Below are positions 17,057 through 25,101 of a DNA stretch of 64,000 nucleotides, in pieces (the stretch's first letter is position 1; every line of letters begins with the position of its first letter). Position numbers and translations under genes: made by a program. Under the pieces are notes generated by a model. It worked only from the letters and a program-made list of their open reading frames with translations. It made no database searches and was not told the origin of the DNA. This DNA is from Alcaligenaceae bacterium CGII-47 (GTDB lineage Bacteria; Pseudomonadota; Gammaproteobacteria; Burkholderiales; Burkholderiaceae_B): NCBI GenBank assembly GCA_019166125.1, contig JAHTBO010000004.1, positions 191,406 through 255,405 on the forward strand, given 5' to 3'.

Positions 17057-17754
17057 TACGGTGCTGGATCGCGTGCATCGGTGCGTGGGCGGTGGTGTGG
17101 GCTCTGGCCGCGCCTGCAGCGGCGTCCCCGGCCTGTCGGGTCATCGATGCGGAGTTGCAGAATGAATATATCGGTGCCTGTCAGGATGGGCTGGCCCAGG
17201 GGCAGGGTATTGCGCGTGGGGGCGATGGCGCCTGGTATCGCGGCGGTTTTGATCAGGGCATGAAATCTGGCTACGGCGTGAAACTCTACGCCAATGGGGA
17301 TGGCTATGCGGGTGATTGGCGTGAGGATCGACGCGAGGGGCAAGGGCGCTACGAGTATGGTGCGCGCTCACCCTGGCGCGGGGATGTCTATCAGGGCAGT
17401 TGGCGTAACGATCAGTTCAATGGCGAAGGGGTTTATATCTTTTTTCCTTCGGGGGATCGGTTTAAGGCCCAGTGGGTGGATGGCGGTACGCAGGATACCG
17501 GTACCACGACGGTGACGCGCCGTAAGCGCGCGCTCGAAACACTGGCACCTGTGCTGGGTCAACCCGGTCTGGCGGTATGCTCGGTGACAACGCAGGGTGC
17601 GGGACCGGATAATATTGCCCGCGGGCGGGTGGTCGATGCCTTGTCGGATCGTCTGCTTGTGGATATCGAGACCTCGGCAGTACTGGCGCGCTCGCCTGAT
17701 CCTGCTTTGAACCCCCGCTGGGAGGTATTGACGGAATGGATGCAATGCCCGTAG
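17053..17754 (+). CDS. Secreted MORN-repeat protein
   Basis: The 233-residue protein has a signal peptide (WAVVWALAAPAAASPA) followed by about five MORN-type repeats, recognisable by GxG-spaced units such as GVKLYANGDGYAGDW and GEGVYIFFPSGDRFKAQW. The last 90 residues have no repeat and include two cysteines. It is coupled to yjbH by ATGA and its 3' end overlaps the phosphatase gene by 19 bases, so it is embedded in the capsule export operon. It occupies the slot where E. coli group 4 operons have gfcB/gfcC. MORN repeats usually mediate membrane or protein contacts. A periplasmic scaffold for polymer export is a guess. Confidence 0.75.
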   Translation: MIRCWIACIGAWAVVWALAAPAAASPACRVIDAELQNEYIGACQDGLAQGQGIARGGDGAWYRGGFDQGMKSGYGVKLYANGDGYAGDWREDRREGQGRYEYGARSPWRGDVYQGSWRNDQFNGEGVYIFFPSGDRFKAQWVDGGTQDTGTTTVTRRKRALETLAPVLGQPGLAVCSVTTQGAGPDNIARGRVVDALSDRLLVDIETSAVLARSPDPALNPRWEVLTEWMQCP

Positions 17755-18230
17755 ATCCACCTTTGATTCTCGTGATGTGTACCGGCAATATATGCCGCAG
17801 CCCCATGGCCGAGGCGCTGATGCGTCATCGTCTGGCCGAGCGCGGGATCGATGCCCGCGTGCTGTCGCGCGGCCTGGGGGCGCCTGTCGGGCGTGCGCCG
17901 CACCCTTTTGCGCTAAGCACAGCACTGCATTTTGGGGTGCCGATCGCCGACGATAAGCGCGCCGCCCAGGTGAATCCGGTAGACTTGCGCGTGGCGAGCG
18001 TGGTGCTGGTGATGGATACCGGTCATCGCCGCGAGGTCCAGCAGCGCTATCCGGCGGCGGGCGGTAAGACCTTTTTACTGCGCCATTGGGTCGACGGTCA
18101 GGATATTCCTGATCCCGTACGTGAGCCCGAGGCGGTATTCAGACAACAATGGCCCCTGATTGACGAGGGCTGCAGCAGCTGGATTGACCAGTTGCTGCAG
18201 GCACGCATGCTCTCACTCGCCAGACCCTGA
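17736..18230 (+). CDS. wzb: Low-molecular-weight protein tyrosine phosphatase (Wzb/Etp)
   Basis: The 164-residue protein has the active-site loop CTGNICRS at residues 15-22 (CX5R) and the general-acid segment DPVREP near residue 126. Wzb-type phosphatases remove phosphate from the tyrosine cluster of the Wzc kinase and so control polymer length and export. The gene overlaps the MORN gene and is followed by wza and wzc, the classical wza-wzb-wzc set in a different order (wzb-wza-wzc). The sequence starts MDAMPVDPP; a start at Met4 is also possible. Confidence 0.92.
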   Translation: MDAMPVDPPLILVMCTGNICRSPMAEALMRHRLAERGIDARVLSRGLGAPVGRAPHPFALSTALHFGVPIADDKRAAQVNPVDLRVASVVLVMDTGHRREVQQRYPAAGGKTFLLRHWVDGQDIPDPVREPEAVFRQQWPLIDEGCSSWIDQLLQARMLSLARP

Positions 18231-18251
18231 ACCAGAATATTTCATAATACG

Positions 18252-19433
18252 ATGATGGCCCTAATGATGAACTTACCTCACTCCGCCCCCATTCATATCC
18301 CGCCTGCTGGGCGCCGAACATCCGTGCGTCGTGCGCTGGGTGTGCTGCTGCTGGCACCGGCCCTGTTATTGGCCGGATGTACGGGCATGTACCTGGGCGC
18401 CCAAGGCGAGCGTCCGACCAGTAGTGGCGCCTTGGATGAGGACATCACCGCGCGTGCGGATATTTATACGATCACCCCCGAGGCGGTTTATCGTCTGCGC
18501 ACGGAACGACAGGCGGCGACCGAGTTGGGCCAGGCGCGCCGGGAGGCCCGGGTTGCGCCTGCGCCCGAGGCCAATTATCAATATTTGGTGGCGCCTCAGG
18601 ACATATTGAATATTACGGTGTGGAATCATCCTGAACTGAATAACCCGGCAGGTCAGCTATCCAGCGATCTGGCGGGACGCACGGTTGGGGCGGATGGGTA
18701 TTTCTTTTACCCCTACGCAGGTCGGGTCCAGGCGGCGGGGCGCACCGTGGGGGCGATTCGTCAGGAACTGGCGGGTCGTCTGACCCAGTACCTGACCGAG
18801 CCGCAGGTGGATGTATCGGTGCTGCAGTATCGCGGACGCAAGGCGTTTGCGGTGGGTGAATTCCAAAAGCCCGGTCCGCAGCCGATCTCGGATGTGCCTT
18901 TGCGCATCACGGATCTGGTCACCCGCGCGGGCGGACTGACCGAGCGCGCCGATCAACGCGAGGTGGTCCTCACGCGTGAGGGACTGACCCGCAGGATCGA
19001 TCTCTATGCGCTTTATCACGGTGGGGACCTGTCGCAGGACGTCTTGCTACAGGATGGCGATATTCTGAATGTGCCCGAGCAACGCTATAACAAGGTCTTT
19101 GTTCTGGGTGAGGTGGATAAGCCTCAATCCATTCTGTTGCCTTATGGCGACTATAGTCTGGCCGAAGCGCTCACCGATGCGGGAGGGCTGAATCCAGTCA
19201 CGGCCAATGGCGGCCAGGTCTACGTGATGCGCGCCGCTGACAGCGGTCGGCCACAGATCTGGCACCTCAATGCCAATAGTCCCGATGCCTTGGTCCTCGC
19301 CGATGGTTTTGGTCTGCAGGCGCGTGATGTCGTGTTCGTCGATGCGGCGTCGGTGACACGCTGGTCGCGTGTGCTCAATCAGCTCTTGCCCTCGGTGAGT
19401 GGCGTGGGCAGCTTGCGTAGTATTACGCGCTAG
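18252..19433 (+). CDS. wza: Polysaccharide export outer membrane lipoprotein Wza
   Basis: The 393-residue protein has a long N-terminal region and a lipobox LLAGC with Cys43, then a PES (poly-export) domain starting at YLVAPQDILNITVWNHPELN, and SLBB segments such as KAFAVGEFQKPGPQPI and KVFVLGEVDKPQSILL. Wza forms an octameric channel through the outer membrane. The start could be any of several close Met codons between 18,252 and 18,267. It lies 21 bases after wzb and 47 bases before wzc. Confidence 0.94.
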   Translation: MMALMMNLPHSAPIHIPPAGRRTSVRRALGVLLLAPALLLAGCTGMYLGAQGERPTSSGALDEDITARADIYTITPEAVYRLRTERQAATELGQARREARVAPAPEANYQYLVAPQDILNITVWNHPELNNPAGQLSSDLAGRTVGADGYFFYPYAGRVQAAGRTVGAIRQELAGRLTQYLTEPQVDVSVLQYRGRKAFAVGEFQKPGPQPISDVPLRITDLVTRAGGLTERADQREVVLTREGLTRRIDLYALYHGGDLSQDVLLQDGDILNVPEQRYNKVFVLGEVDKPQSILLPYGDYSLAEALTDAGGLNPVTANGGQVYVMRAADSGRPQIWHLNANSPDALVLADGFGLQARDVVFVDAASVTRWSRVLNQLLPSVSGVGSLRSITR

Positions 19434-19480
19434 GTCTGTCTGAAAAATATGTCTGAATATTCAAGGGTTTTGGTGTAAAG

Positions 19481-21727
19481 ATGGAAGCACAACAAGCACA
19501 AGCCGCACAGCCGCTGCAATACAGCGCATCGGACCTGCAGGACGAGATCAATCTGGGTGAGTTGTTCAATATTATTGCCCAGCGCATCTGGCTGGTCACG
19601 GCAGTCTTTGTCGTGGTGCTGGTCGCGGGCTTGGCTTATGCCATCCTCGCCCGACCGATTTATCAGGCGGATGCCTTGATCCAGGTCGAGGACCAAAAAG
19701 GTGCGGCGCTGGGTGGTTTATCCATGCTTACCGAGTCGCTGGGCATGCAGCAAAGCTCTGCAGCGGGTGAGTTAGAAATCCTGCGCTCGCGCGAGGTCCT
19801 GATGAAGGCGATGGCCGTGACTCAGGCGAATGTTGAGGTCCAGGTTGATAACCATTTTCCGCTGATTGGTGCCTGGCTTGCACGCCGCAATGAGGCAGCC
19901 GGCCCGGGTCTGGCTGATCCACAGTGGGGGATGGACAGTTATGCCTGGGGGGGGGAGGCCTTGGTCTTTGCCGAGGTGAATCTACCGCGTCGTCAGTGGG
20001 GCGAGGACTTTTATCTGACCATCACCGATAACGGTTATGTCGTGCGCGATGATGATGGCGAGCAATTGGTCGAGGGTGTCGTGGGCCAGCGTGCCCCCTT
20101 TACCATCAATGGCGCGGATGCCTCGGTCGCGGTCAAGACCCTGACGGGGCGGCCCGGTACCCGTTTTCGTTTTGTCGAGCAGTCGTCGATTCAGGCGGTT
20201 GAGGATTTGCGTAAGGACCTGAACGTATCCGAGGCGGGTAAGCAGAGCAATATTATCCGCATGAGCTTCAAACACCCGGACGATATGTTCGCGACCGAGT
20301 TGGTCAATGCCATTGCCAGCGCCTATCTGGCACAGAATGTAGAGCGCCGTAGCGCCGAGGCGCGCAGCAGCCTGAAGTTCCTCGAGCAGCAGTTGCCCGA
20401 GATCCGGCGTAACGTGACCGTTGCCGAGGATGCGCTGTCGCAATACCGTTCGCGCAGCAGCACGATTGCGATCGATAAGGAGGCCGAGGGCCTGCTGCAG
20501 CAGGCGATCAAATTGGAAAACGGTCGCCTCGAGCTGCGTATGAAGCGTGACGAGATGCTGCAGCGATTCAAGCCCGAGCACCCAGAGATTAAGTCCCTGA
20601 ATCAGCAGATGGCAGCGATCGATAAGGCCGTGGCTGAACTGAATAAAAACATCGACCATCTGCCCCAGGCTCAGCGCGATCTGCTGCCCTTTGAGCGCGA
20701 TGTGCGCGTGAGCAACGCGCTCTATACCTCATTGCTGAATAATGCCCAGGAGTTCCGCGTGGCCGAGGCGGGGGCGATCGGCAATGTGCGCATCATTGAC
20801 TATGCCGTGCATAATGACAAGCCCGTCGAGCCGCGCAAGGCGCTGGTGGTCGGTATCGCTGGCATGCTGGGTGTGCTGCTGGGGATTCTGTCGGCTTTCT
20901 TTGCCTATTTTCTACGACCCGCTGTTCAGCGTGCTGCGCAGATCGAGCAGGCGACCGGCCTCAATACCTATGTGACGGTGCCCGAATCCCCCAACCAGCG
21001 CCAGTTCCTGCGGGTAGGGCGCTTATCAAAACGCCAGCCCGCCGAACAAGGGGTATTGGCCTCGGCGCGCCCGGATGATCCGGCCATCGAGAGCCTGCGT
21101 TCGCTGCGCACCGGGCTGACCTTTGCCATGATGGGCGCGCCAGGGAAGGTGATTGTGATTACGGGCGCCACCAGCGGTATCGGAAAGAGCTTTATCGCCT
21201 CGAACTTCGCGGCGTTGCTGGCTTCGGGAGGGCAGCGTGTATTGCTGATCGATACGGATATGCGCCGCCCCCGCCTGGGTGAGTATTTTGACTACGATAA
21301 AAAGGCGCCGGGCCTGTCCAATATATTGGCGGGCACAGCGACGGCCGAGGCGGCCTTGCATCGCGAGGTGCTGCCCGGGCTTTCTATCCTGCCATCGGGG
21401 ACGGTACCGCCCAATCCCGGTGAATTGCTGCTTAGCCCACGATTCGACGAACTGCTCGATTCGCTACAGCAATCCTATGATTTGATTGTGCTGGATACCC
21501 CGCCGATTCTGCCGGTGGCCGATGTGCTGGCCATCATGCGCCATGCCACGGTTGCCTTTATGGTGGCACGCTCTGAGCAGAGCACCGCCACCGAGCTGCG
21601 TGATGCCATGGCAAAGCTGCAGCATTCAGGTGTCGGCGCCGCCATGAAGGGCGTGATCTTTAATGGCGTGCGTCGCAACCGCCTCGGTTATGGCTCGTCC
21701 TACAATAATTATTATTCGTATAAATAG
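19481..21727 (+). CDS. wzc: Polysaccharide co-polymerase and BY-kinase Wzc
   Basis: The 748-residue protein has an N-terminal Wzz domain with a membrane segment (IWLVTAVFVVVLVAGLAYAIL), a long periplasmic coiled-coil part, and a second membrane segment (GIAGMLGVLLGILSAFFAYF). The cytoplasmic BY-kinase domain has Walker A GATSGIGKS (about residue 562), Walker A-prime LLIDTDMRRPRL and Walker B LIVLDTPP. The C-terminus ends in a tyrosine cluster (GYGSSYNNYYSYK), the autophosphorylation site reversed by the Wzb encoded two genes upstream. It regulates chain length and gates Wza. Confidence 0.95.
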   Translation: MEAQQAQAAQPLQYSASDLQDEINLGELFNIIAQRIWLVTAVFVVVLVAGLAYAILARPIYQADALIQVEDQKGAALGGLSMLTESLGMQQSSAAGELEILRSREVLMKAMAVTQANVEVQVDNHFPLIGAWLARRNEAAGPGLADPQWGMDSYAWGGEALVFAEVNLPRRQWGEDFYLTITDNGYVVRDDDGEQLVEGVVGQRAPFTINGADASVAVKTLTGRPGTRFRFVEQSSIQAVEDLRKDLNVSEAGKQSNIIRMSFKHPDDMFATELVNAIASAYLAQNVERRSAEARSSLKFLEQQLPEIRRNVTVAEDALSQYRSRSSTIAIDKEAEGLLQQAIKLENGRLELRMKRDEMLQRFKPEHPEIKSLNQQMAAIDKAVAELNKNIDHLPQAQRDLLPFERDVRVSNALYTSLLNNAQEFRVAEAGAIGNVRIIDYAVHNDKPVEPRKALVVGIAGMLGVLLGILSAFFAYFLRPAVQRAAQIEQATGLNTYVTVPESPNQRQFLRVGRLSKRQPAEQGVLASARPDDPAIESLRSLRTGLTFAMMGAPGKVIVITGATSGIGKSFIASNFAALLASGGQRVLLIDTDMRRPRLGEYFDYDKKAPGLSNILAGTATAEAALHREVLPGLSILPSGTVPPNPGELLLSPRFDELLDSLQQSYDLIVLDTPPILPVADVLAIMRHATVAFMVARSEQSTATELRDAMAKLQHSGVGAAMKGVIFNGVRRNRLGYGSSYNNYYSYK

Positions 21728-21735
21728 GACGGGGC

Positions 21736-22110
21736 CTAGGCCTGACGCGTGCTCAGCAGTCGCCTGAAGATCATCCAGGTTAGGCTACCGAGCACGATAC
21801 CTGCAAGATTTGCCTGGATATCGCCCAGGCTGAATTCACGCGTAGGCTGGACGATGTGTTGCAGCCATTCCGTGAGCGGTGCCAAGACGACCAGCGCGGG
21901 CCACAGCAGCCAGGCGGGGGCACGGTCCAAGCCAAGCCTGGCGGAAAAGCTCAGGCCCGCAAAGGCCAGGATGTGCAGTGCCTTGTCCGAGTCCTGGAAT
22001 AGATCAGGGGGGGGTTCGGGCCGAAAAACCCCATAGCAGAACACAAGCAGGCAGCCAAGGAACAGCGGCCGCCGAAATTGCCAGATGGTGGATGCGATAT
22101 GGACGATCAT
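21736..22110 (-). CDS. VanZ-like family membrane protein
   Basis: The 124-residue protein has about four membrane segments and the VanZ-like pattern: SDKALHILAFAGLS in the first half, LTEWLQHIVQPTREFSLGDIQANLAGIVLG in the second, with the conserved E, R and D-N residues. VanZ-like proteins are common near exopolysaccharide genes; their biochemical role is unsettled. It converges on wzc with only 8 bases between the stop codons. Confidence 0.8.
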   Translation of the reverse strand: MIVHIASTIWQFRRPLFLGCLLVFCYGVFRPEPPPDLFQDSDKALHILAFAGLSFSARLGLDRAPAWLLWPALVVLAPLTEWLQHIVQPTREFSLGDIQANLAGIVLGSLTWMIFRRLLSTRQA

Positions 22111-22143
22111 CCGCTGATTTTAGCCCATGGACAGGGGGACCTC

Positions 22144-22297
22144 CCGTGTTTCGTGTGACAACCGTCATGCTATGGACGAGAGCCGTTGCTGCGATAAGCG
22201 CGTCTCGTTCAGCGCGGGGGTCAGGCACATGTAAACGAGCACATCGCACGGCCACCTGGGTATCGACTGCTAAGGTGCGCTCGGCAAATTCCGGCAG
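22144..22297. repeat. 154-bp direct repeat, copy 1 (vapC 3' part)
   Basis: This block matches 24,430-24,583 with three substitutions and no gaps. Homology stops abruptly on both sides. The second copy is inside an intact vapC, so this copy is the derived one. Confidence 0.9.
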
Positions 22298-22433
22298 CCA
22301 TTCTTGGGCTGTCTCCCACACCACATCAAGGTTGATATCGAAATAGCCGTGAGCCATGCGATTACGCATGCCGCGCATCGACTGCGGCTTGCTGTATATG
22401 GTCAAGGTAACCGGGCAGTCGGCCCTCGCTCAT
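22144..22433 (-). pseudogene. Chimeric remnant: HepT (internally deleted) fused to VapC tail
   Basis: Leftward from ATG 22,433 the sequence reads SEGRLPGYLDHIQQAA, the start of a HepT-type HEPN protein. The frame then shifts and resumes with SMRGMRNRMAHGYFDINLDV, the RX4-6H catalytic end of HepT, so the middle is deleted. This runs in frame, after WETAQEW, into LPEFAERTLAVDTQ, the second half of a VapC PIN domain. The VapC part (22,144-22,297) repeats 24,430-24,583 with three mismatches over 154 bases. The product would lack the first PIN acidic residues and most of HepT, so it is very unlikely to work. Confidence 0.75.
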
Positions 22434-22546
22434 ATCGGTTGCGCCTCCGCGAGTACCTTGGCTCGAAACTCATCGTAAGGGTAAGGGATCGAGAATAGCA
22501 TTTCAAGAACTATTGAGCCCTTATCGCGCAGAAATACCTCAACTAT
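22430..22546 (-). pseudogene. C-terminal remnant of MNT-like nucleotidyltransferase antitoxin
   Basis: A 38-codon open stretch ends in FRAKVLAEAQPI and overlaps the HepT start by ATGA, the arrangement of MntA-HepT pairs. An in-frame TAA lies just before it, and no NTase GSX(10)DXD motif is present. The identification rests on position and on the resemblance of the tail to small MNT-domain proteins. Confidence 0.45.
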
Positions 22547-22588
22547 TTATTCGTCAGATCTTCTCTAGATACCCATTTAGGATGGTAC

Positions 22589-22623
22589 CCGTGTATATTA
22601 GAATAAAATTCCAATATACACGG
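22589..22623. promoter_or_regulatory. Perfect inverted repeat upstream of ATPase gene
   Basis: Two perfect 11-base arms, CCGTGTATATT (22,589-22,599) and AATATACACGG (22,613-22,623), are separated by 13 AT-rich bases. The right arm ends five bases before the ATG at 22,629. The layout suggests an operator or a leader hairpin blocking initiation. There is no T-run to make it a terminator. Confidence 0.6.
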
Positions 22624-22628
22624 TAATT

Positions 22629-23852
22629 ATGTACGCTCGAACCCTCGCACAGACAATACACACGGTTAGCGCCAGCTTCCCGGTTTTGATGGTCACCGGC
22701 CCTCGGCAGGTGGGTAAGACAACGCTGCTGGAGCTGTGCGCCCAAGGCTCTCAGCGCAATTACGTCACGCTCGATGATCTGGATGCGCGTGCCCTGGCAC
22801 AGTCTGACCCAGCTCTGTTTTTGCAGACTTGGCCACCTCCGGTCGTGATCGATGAGGTTCAGTATGCGCCGCAGTTGTTCTCAGCGATTAAGCTGCATGT
22901 GGATCGCGAGCAGATCAATGGCCAGTTTTGGCTGACTGGCTCACAAAAATTCCAGCTGATGCGTCATATCACCGAGAGCCTGGCAGGGCGCGTTGCAATT
23001 ATTGATTTATTGGGCTTGTCTCAGGCTGAGTTGACGGGGCGGGCTGACGCCTCCAGGCCCTTCGTTCCGACCGCCCAATGGATTGACCATGCTCGGGGCA
23101 CGTCGCAGCCTCAATCCCTCATGACTATTTTTGAGCGGATCTGGCTGGGTTCCTATCCGCGTTTGAATAGTCAGGGCGCGCAGGCGCGCGATGTATTTTA
23201 CCGTTCCTATATTCAGACCTACATTCAGCGTGACGTGCAGGATGTATTGAGGGTATCCGATCAGACCGCATTCAACCGTTTCCTGATTGCGGTCGCGGCC
23301 CGGTCGGGGCAGCTGCTGAATGTCGCTGGCCTGGCGCGCGCTGCCGATGTCGATAACAAGACCGCTAAGGCTTGGCTCTCGGTACTGGAGACGTCCGGGC
23401 TGGTGTACCTCCTGCAACCGTATCATTCCAACCTGACCAAACGGCTGGTCAAGGCGCCTAAGCTCTATTTCCTGGATACCGGTCTGGCGGCCTACCTGAC
23501 ACGCTGGCCGAGTGCCGCCTCCTTAGAGGCCGGCGCGTTGTCTGGCGCATTGCTGGAGACTTGGGTCGTGAGCGAAATTCTTAAGACCTACTGGCACAAC
23601 GGGTTGGAGGCGCCGCTGTATTTTTATCGGGATGCGGACCAGCAGGAGGTTGATCTGATTATTGAGGTGGCGGATACGCTATACCCGGTCGAGATCAAAA
23701 AAACTGCGTCGCCGTCTCATAACGCCAAGCGGCATTTTGCCGTGCTGGATAAGCTGAACAGGGTGGTAGGCCCAGGCGCGGTGATTTGCTTTGTCCCTCG
23801 GGACGTTCCGATATCCAGGACGGTGACGGCCGTTCCGGTAGGGTACTTGTAG
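22629..23852 (+). CDS. AAA+ ATPase with DUF4143 domain
   Basis: The 407-residue protein has an AAA_14-type ATPase domain: Walker A GPRQVGKT at residues 24-31, Walker B PPVVIDEVQYAP, sensor-like FWLTGSQKF. The C-terminal half carries DUF4143 with SYIQTYIQRDVQDVLRVSD, KAPKLYFLDTGLAAYL and YRDADQQEVDLII. The last segment resembles the acidic core of restriction-like nuclease folds. This family is widespread in accessory DNA; its function is unknown. No clear ribosome site is visible, and the perfect inverted repeat just upstream may control it. Confidence 0.85.
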   Translation: MYARTLAQTIHTVSASFPVLMVTGPRQVGKTTLLELCAQGSQRNYVTLDDLDARALAQSDPALFLQTWPPPVVIDEVQYAPQLFSAIKLHVDREQINGQFWLTGSQKFQLMRHITESLAGRVAIIDLLGLSQAELTGRADASRPFVPTAQWIDHARGTSQPQSLMTIFERIWLGSYPRLNSQGAQARDVFYRSYIQTYIQRDVQDVLRVSDQTAFNRFLIAVAARSGQLLNVAGLARAADVDNKTAKAWLSVLETSGLVYLLQPYHSNLTKRLVKAPKLYFLDTGLAAYLTRWPSAASLEAGALSGALLETWVVSEILKTYWHNGLEAPLYFYRDADQQEVDLIIEVADTLYPVEIKKTASPSHNAKRHFAVLDKLNRVVGPGAVICFVPRDVPISRTVTAVPVGYL

Positions 23853-23873
23853 AATGGCATGAGTCCCACAGGC

Positions 23874-23894
23874 GGGAGACCTCGGTAGTCTCCC
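23874..23894. terminator. Possible bidirectional hairpin terminator
   Basis: A seven-base perfect stem, GGGAGAC / GTCTCCC, with a seven-base loop lies 22 bases after the ATPase stop and just past the stop of the leftward toxin remnant. The following bases are only moderately T-rich (AAAGTTATTT). Confidence 0.4.
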
Positions 23895-23898
23895 AAAG

Positions 23899-24030
23899 TT
23901 ATTTCTTGCCGTAAGCGCCATCGTGGTCTTTGTGTAAAGCCAGAAAACGTATTCCGCTGCCGTCTCGCGAAACAACGGCACGGCAGGACTGAGATAGTCG
24001 TACTGTGTATTTTCCTGAGATGGTTTCCAC
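23899..24030 (-). pseudogene. RelE-like toxin, C-terminal remnant
   Basis: A 43-codon frame starts at GTG immediately after the antitoxin stop and reads SGKYTVRLSQSCRAVVSRDG, then IRFLALHKDHDGAYGKK. This matches the pattern of the last part of RelE/HigB-like mRNA interferases (beta-strand with RAV, then LHxDHDxAYGKK). An intact toxin of this kind is about twice as long. Only the tail is present, abutting the antitoxin, so a deletion removed the first half. The identification is by pattern and by position next to an antitoxin. Confidence 0.55.
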
Positions 24031-24033
24031 CCC

Positions 24034-24312
24034 TCATACAGAGGTACTCAGGCTGTCTTCCAAGTGCTCAAGATTTGTTTCTTTGAACGGGTGTTCTTGC
24101 CGCCATTTGTCTACCCGGGCAAGCCGCTGTTGCATAGCAGGCTCGTGTAACCAGCGTTCGTTGGTCGGAATGACGATGGCGCGTTTCAGAATGATGTCGC
24201 CGCCGGGCAACTCTTCCATAATGAAGTCCATACCAGCTAGCGCTTTGCCTAGCGAAATTTGACCACTCTTGCCGACTGTTTTGATGTTCATTTCTTCCCT
24301 TTCATGCCGCAT
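24034..24312 (-). CDS. Antitoxin-like protein, orphaned
   Basis: The 92-residue protein begins MNIKTVGKSGQISLGKALAG after a possible seven-residue extension and continues GGDIILKRAIVIP. The N-terminus resembles the swapped-hairpin AbrB/SpoVT type used by antitoxins to bind DNA; the C-terminus, ending in LEHLEDSLSTSV, would bind a toxin. The likely start is ATG at 24,291. Its toxin partner downstream appears to be reduced to its tail, so the antitoxin may be a relic. Confidence 0.65.
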   Translation of the reverse strand: MRHEREEMNIKTVGKSGQISLGKALAGMDFIMEELPGGDIILKRAIVIPTNERWLHEPAMQQRLARVDKWRQEHPFKETNLEHLEDSLSTSV

Positions 24313-24367
24313 GAATATACGATTACATGATACATTGCCTCCCAGTAGAAGAGAACACCTTGCCGGA

Positions 24368-24799
24368 TCAATGAGGAGGTGACGGTATCCATGGGTTTAT
24401 AAGCTGAGCCCCCGTTGCCCCGAAATCAGCCGTGTTTCGAGTGACAACCGTCATGCTATGGACGAGAGCCGTTGCTGCGATAAGCGCGTCTCGTTCAGCG
24501 CGGGGGTCAGGCACATGCAAACGAGCACATCGTACGGCCACCTGGGTATCGACTGCTAAGGTGCGCTCGGCAAATTCCGGCAGAACTTGGGCGCTAAACC
24601 ACGTCCTAAGCCTTGCGCCTTGGGTTGGATCGCGCCGTTCAATCCGCAGGATTCCTATTTCAAGCTCCATCGTGGTGATGGCGGAAATGTAGAGATTCGC
24701 CGCATCCACACTGGATAACCACTTAATCACATGGGGATCTGCTCGTCCATCCCCGGCTTTGCGAAGCTCGGACAGTACGTTGGTATCGAGCAGGTACAT
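24368..24799 (-). CDS. vapC: VapC-type PIN-domain toxin
   Basis: The 143-residue protein has the PIN fold with its acidic residues: D5 in YLLDTNVLSEL, E in TTMELEIGIL, D in ERDALIAATALVH and D in VTRNTADFG. VapC and FitB toxins are Mg-dependent RNases. The start shares one base with the stop of the antitoxin gene. Its 3' part exists as a second, nearly identical copy about 2.3 kb away. Confidence 0.92.
   Translation of the reverse strand: MYLLDTNVLSELRKAGDGRADPHVIKWLSSVDAANLYISAITTMELEIGILRIERRDPTQGARLRTWFSAQVLPEFAERTLAVDTQVAVRCARLHVPDPRAERDALIAATALVHSMTVVTRNTADFGATGAQLINPWIPSPPH
24430..24583. repeat. 154-bp direct repeat, copy 2 (inside vapC)
   Basis: This is the source copy of the repeat at 22,144-22,297. 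The three differences fall within otherwise identical sequence. The two copies are in the same orientation. Confidence 0.9.
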
Positions 24800-25053
24800 T
24801 ACGACAGGTCAACAGTTCGACTGTGGATGTTGGCCCGTTGCGGGTCGAACTCTATATCGGCAAGTCCTGGCATCGACAACGCCTCAACAATGCTACGGCG
24901 CTGGCCTGTGATACGTTGGTATTCAGTAATGCTTAGCAGGACATGGGCGGGCTTGCCACGGTCAGTGATGAACACAGGGCCTTTTAGTGCGGCCTTTTTT
25001 GCACGGCCAATGTCTTGATTCAGTTCTCTGCTAGATAGGGTGGTGACGCTCAT
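24799..25053 (-). CDS. Phd/YefM-type antitoxin
   Basis: The protein has 84 residues from the ATG at 25,053. This start has GGAGG five bases upstream; ATG codons five and four codons earlier lie before that site. The N-terminus SVTTLSSRELNQDIGRAKKA and the segment GPVFITDRGKPAHVLLSI are typical of Phd/YefM antitoxins, which bind their own operator and neutralise the toxin by the C-terminal tail. It overlaps vapC by one base. An AATGT-N4-ACATT palindrome upstream is a likely operator. Confidence 0.9.
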   Translation of the reverse strand: MSVTTLSSRELNQDIGRAKKAALKGPVFITDRGKPAHVLLSITEYQRITGQRRSIVEALSMPGLADIEFDPQRANIHSRTVDLS

Positions 25054-25087
25054 GGTAGCCTCCATCATGCGTGTTTTTTAATGTGGC

Positions 25088-25101
25088 AATGTTACTACAT
25101 T
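25088..25101. promoter_or_regulatory. Palindromic operator candidate for Phd/VapC
   Basis: The sequence AATGTTACTACATT has five-base perfect arms around four bases and lies 35-48 bases upstream of the antitoxin start. Phd-family antitoxins commonly bind such short palindromes over their own promoter. Confidence 0.45.

Noticed and set aside
23679..24037. Leftward frames of 100 and 106 codons at the end of the ATPase gene
   Set aside because: They run mainly antisense to the DUF4143 coding region. The overlapping 43-codon frame with RelE-like sequence is the better explanation of this gap.
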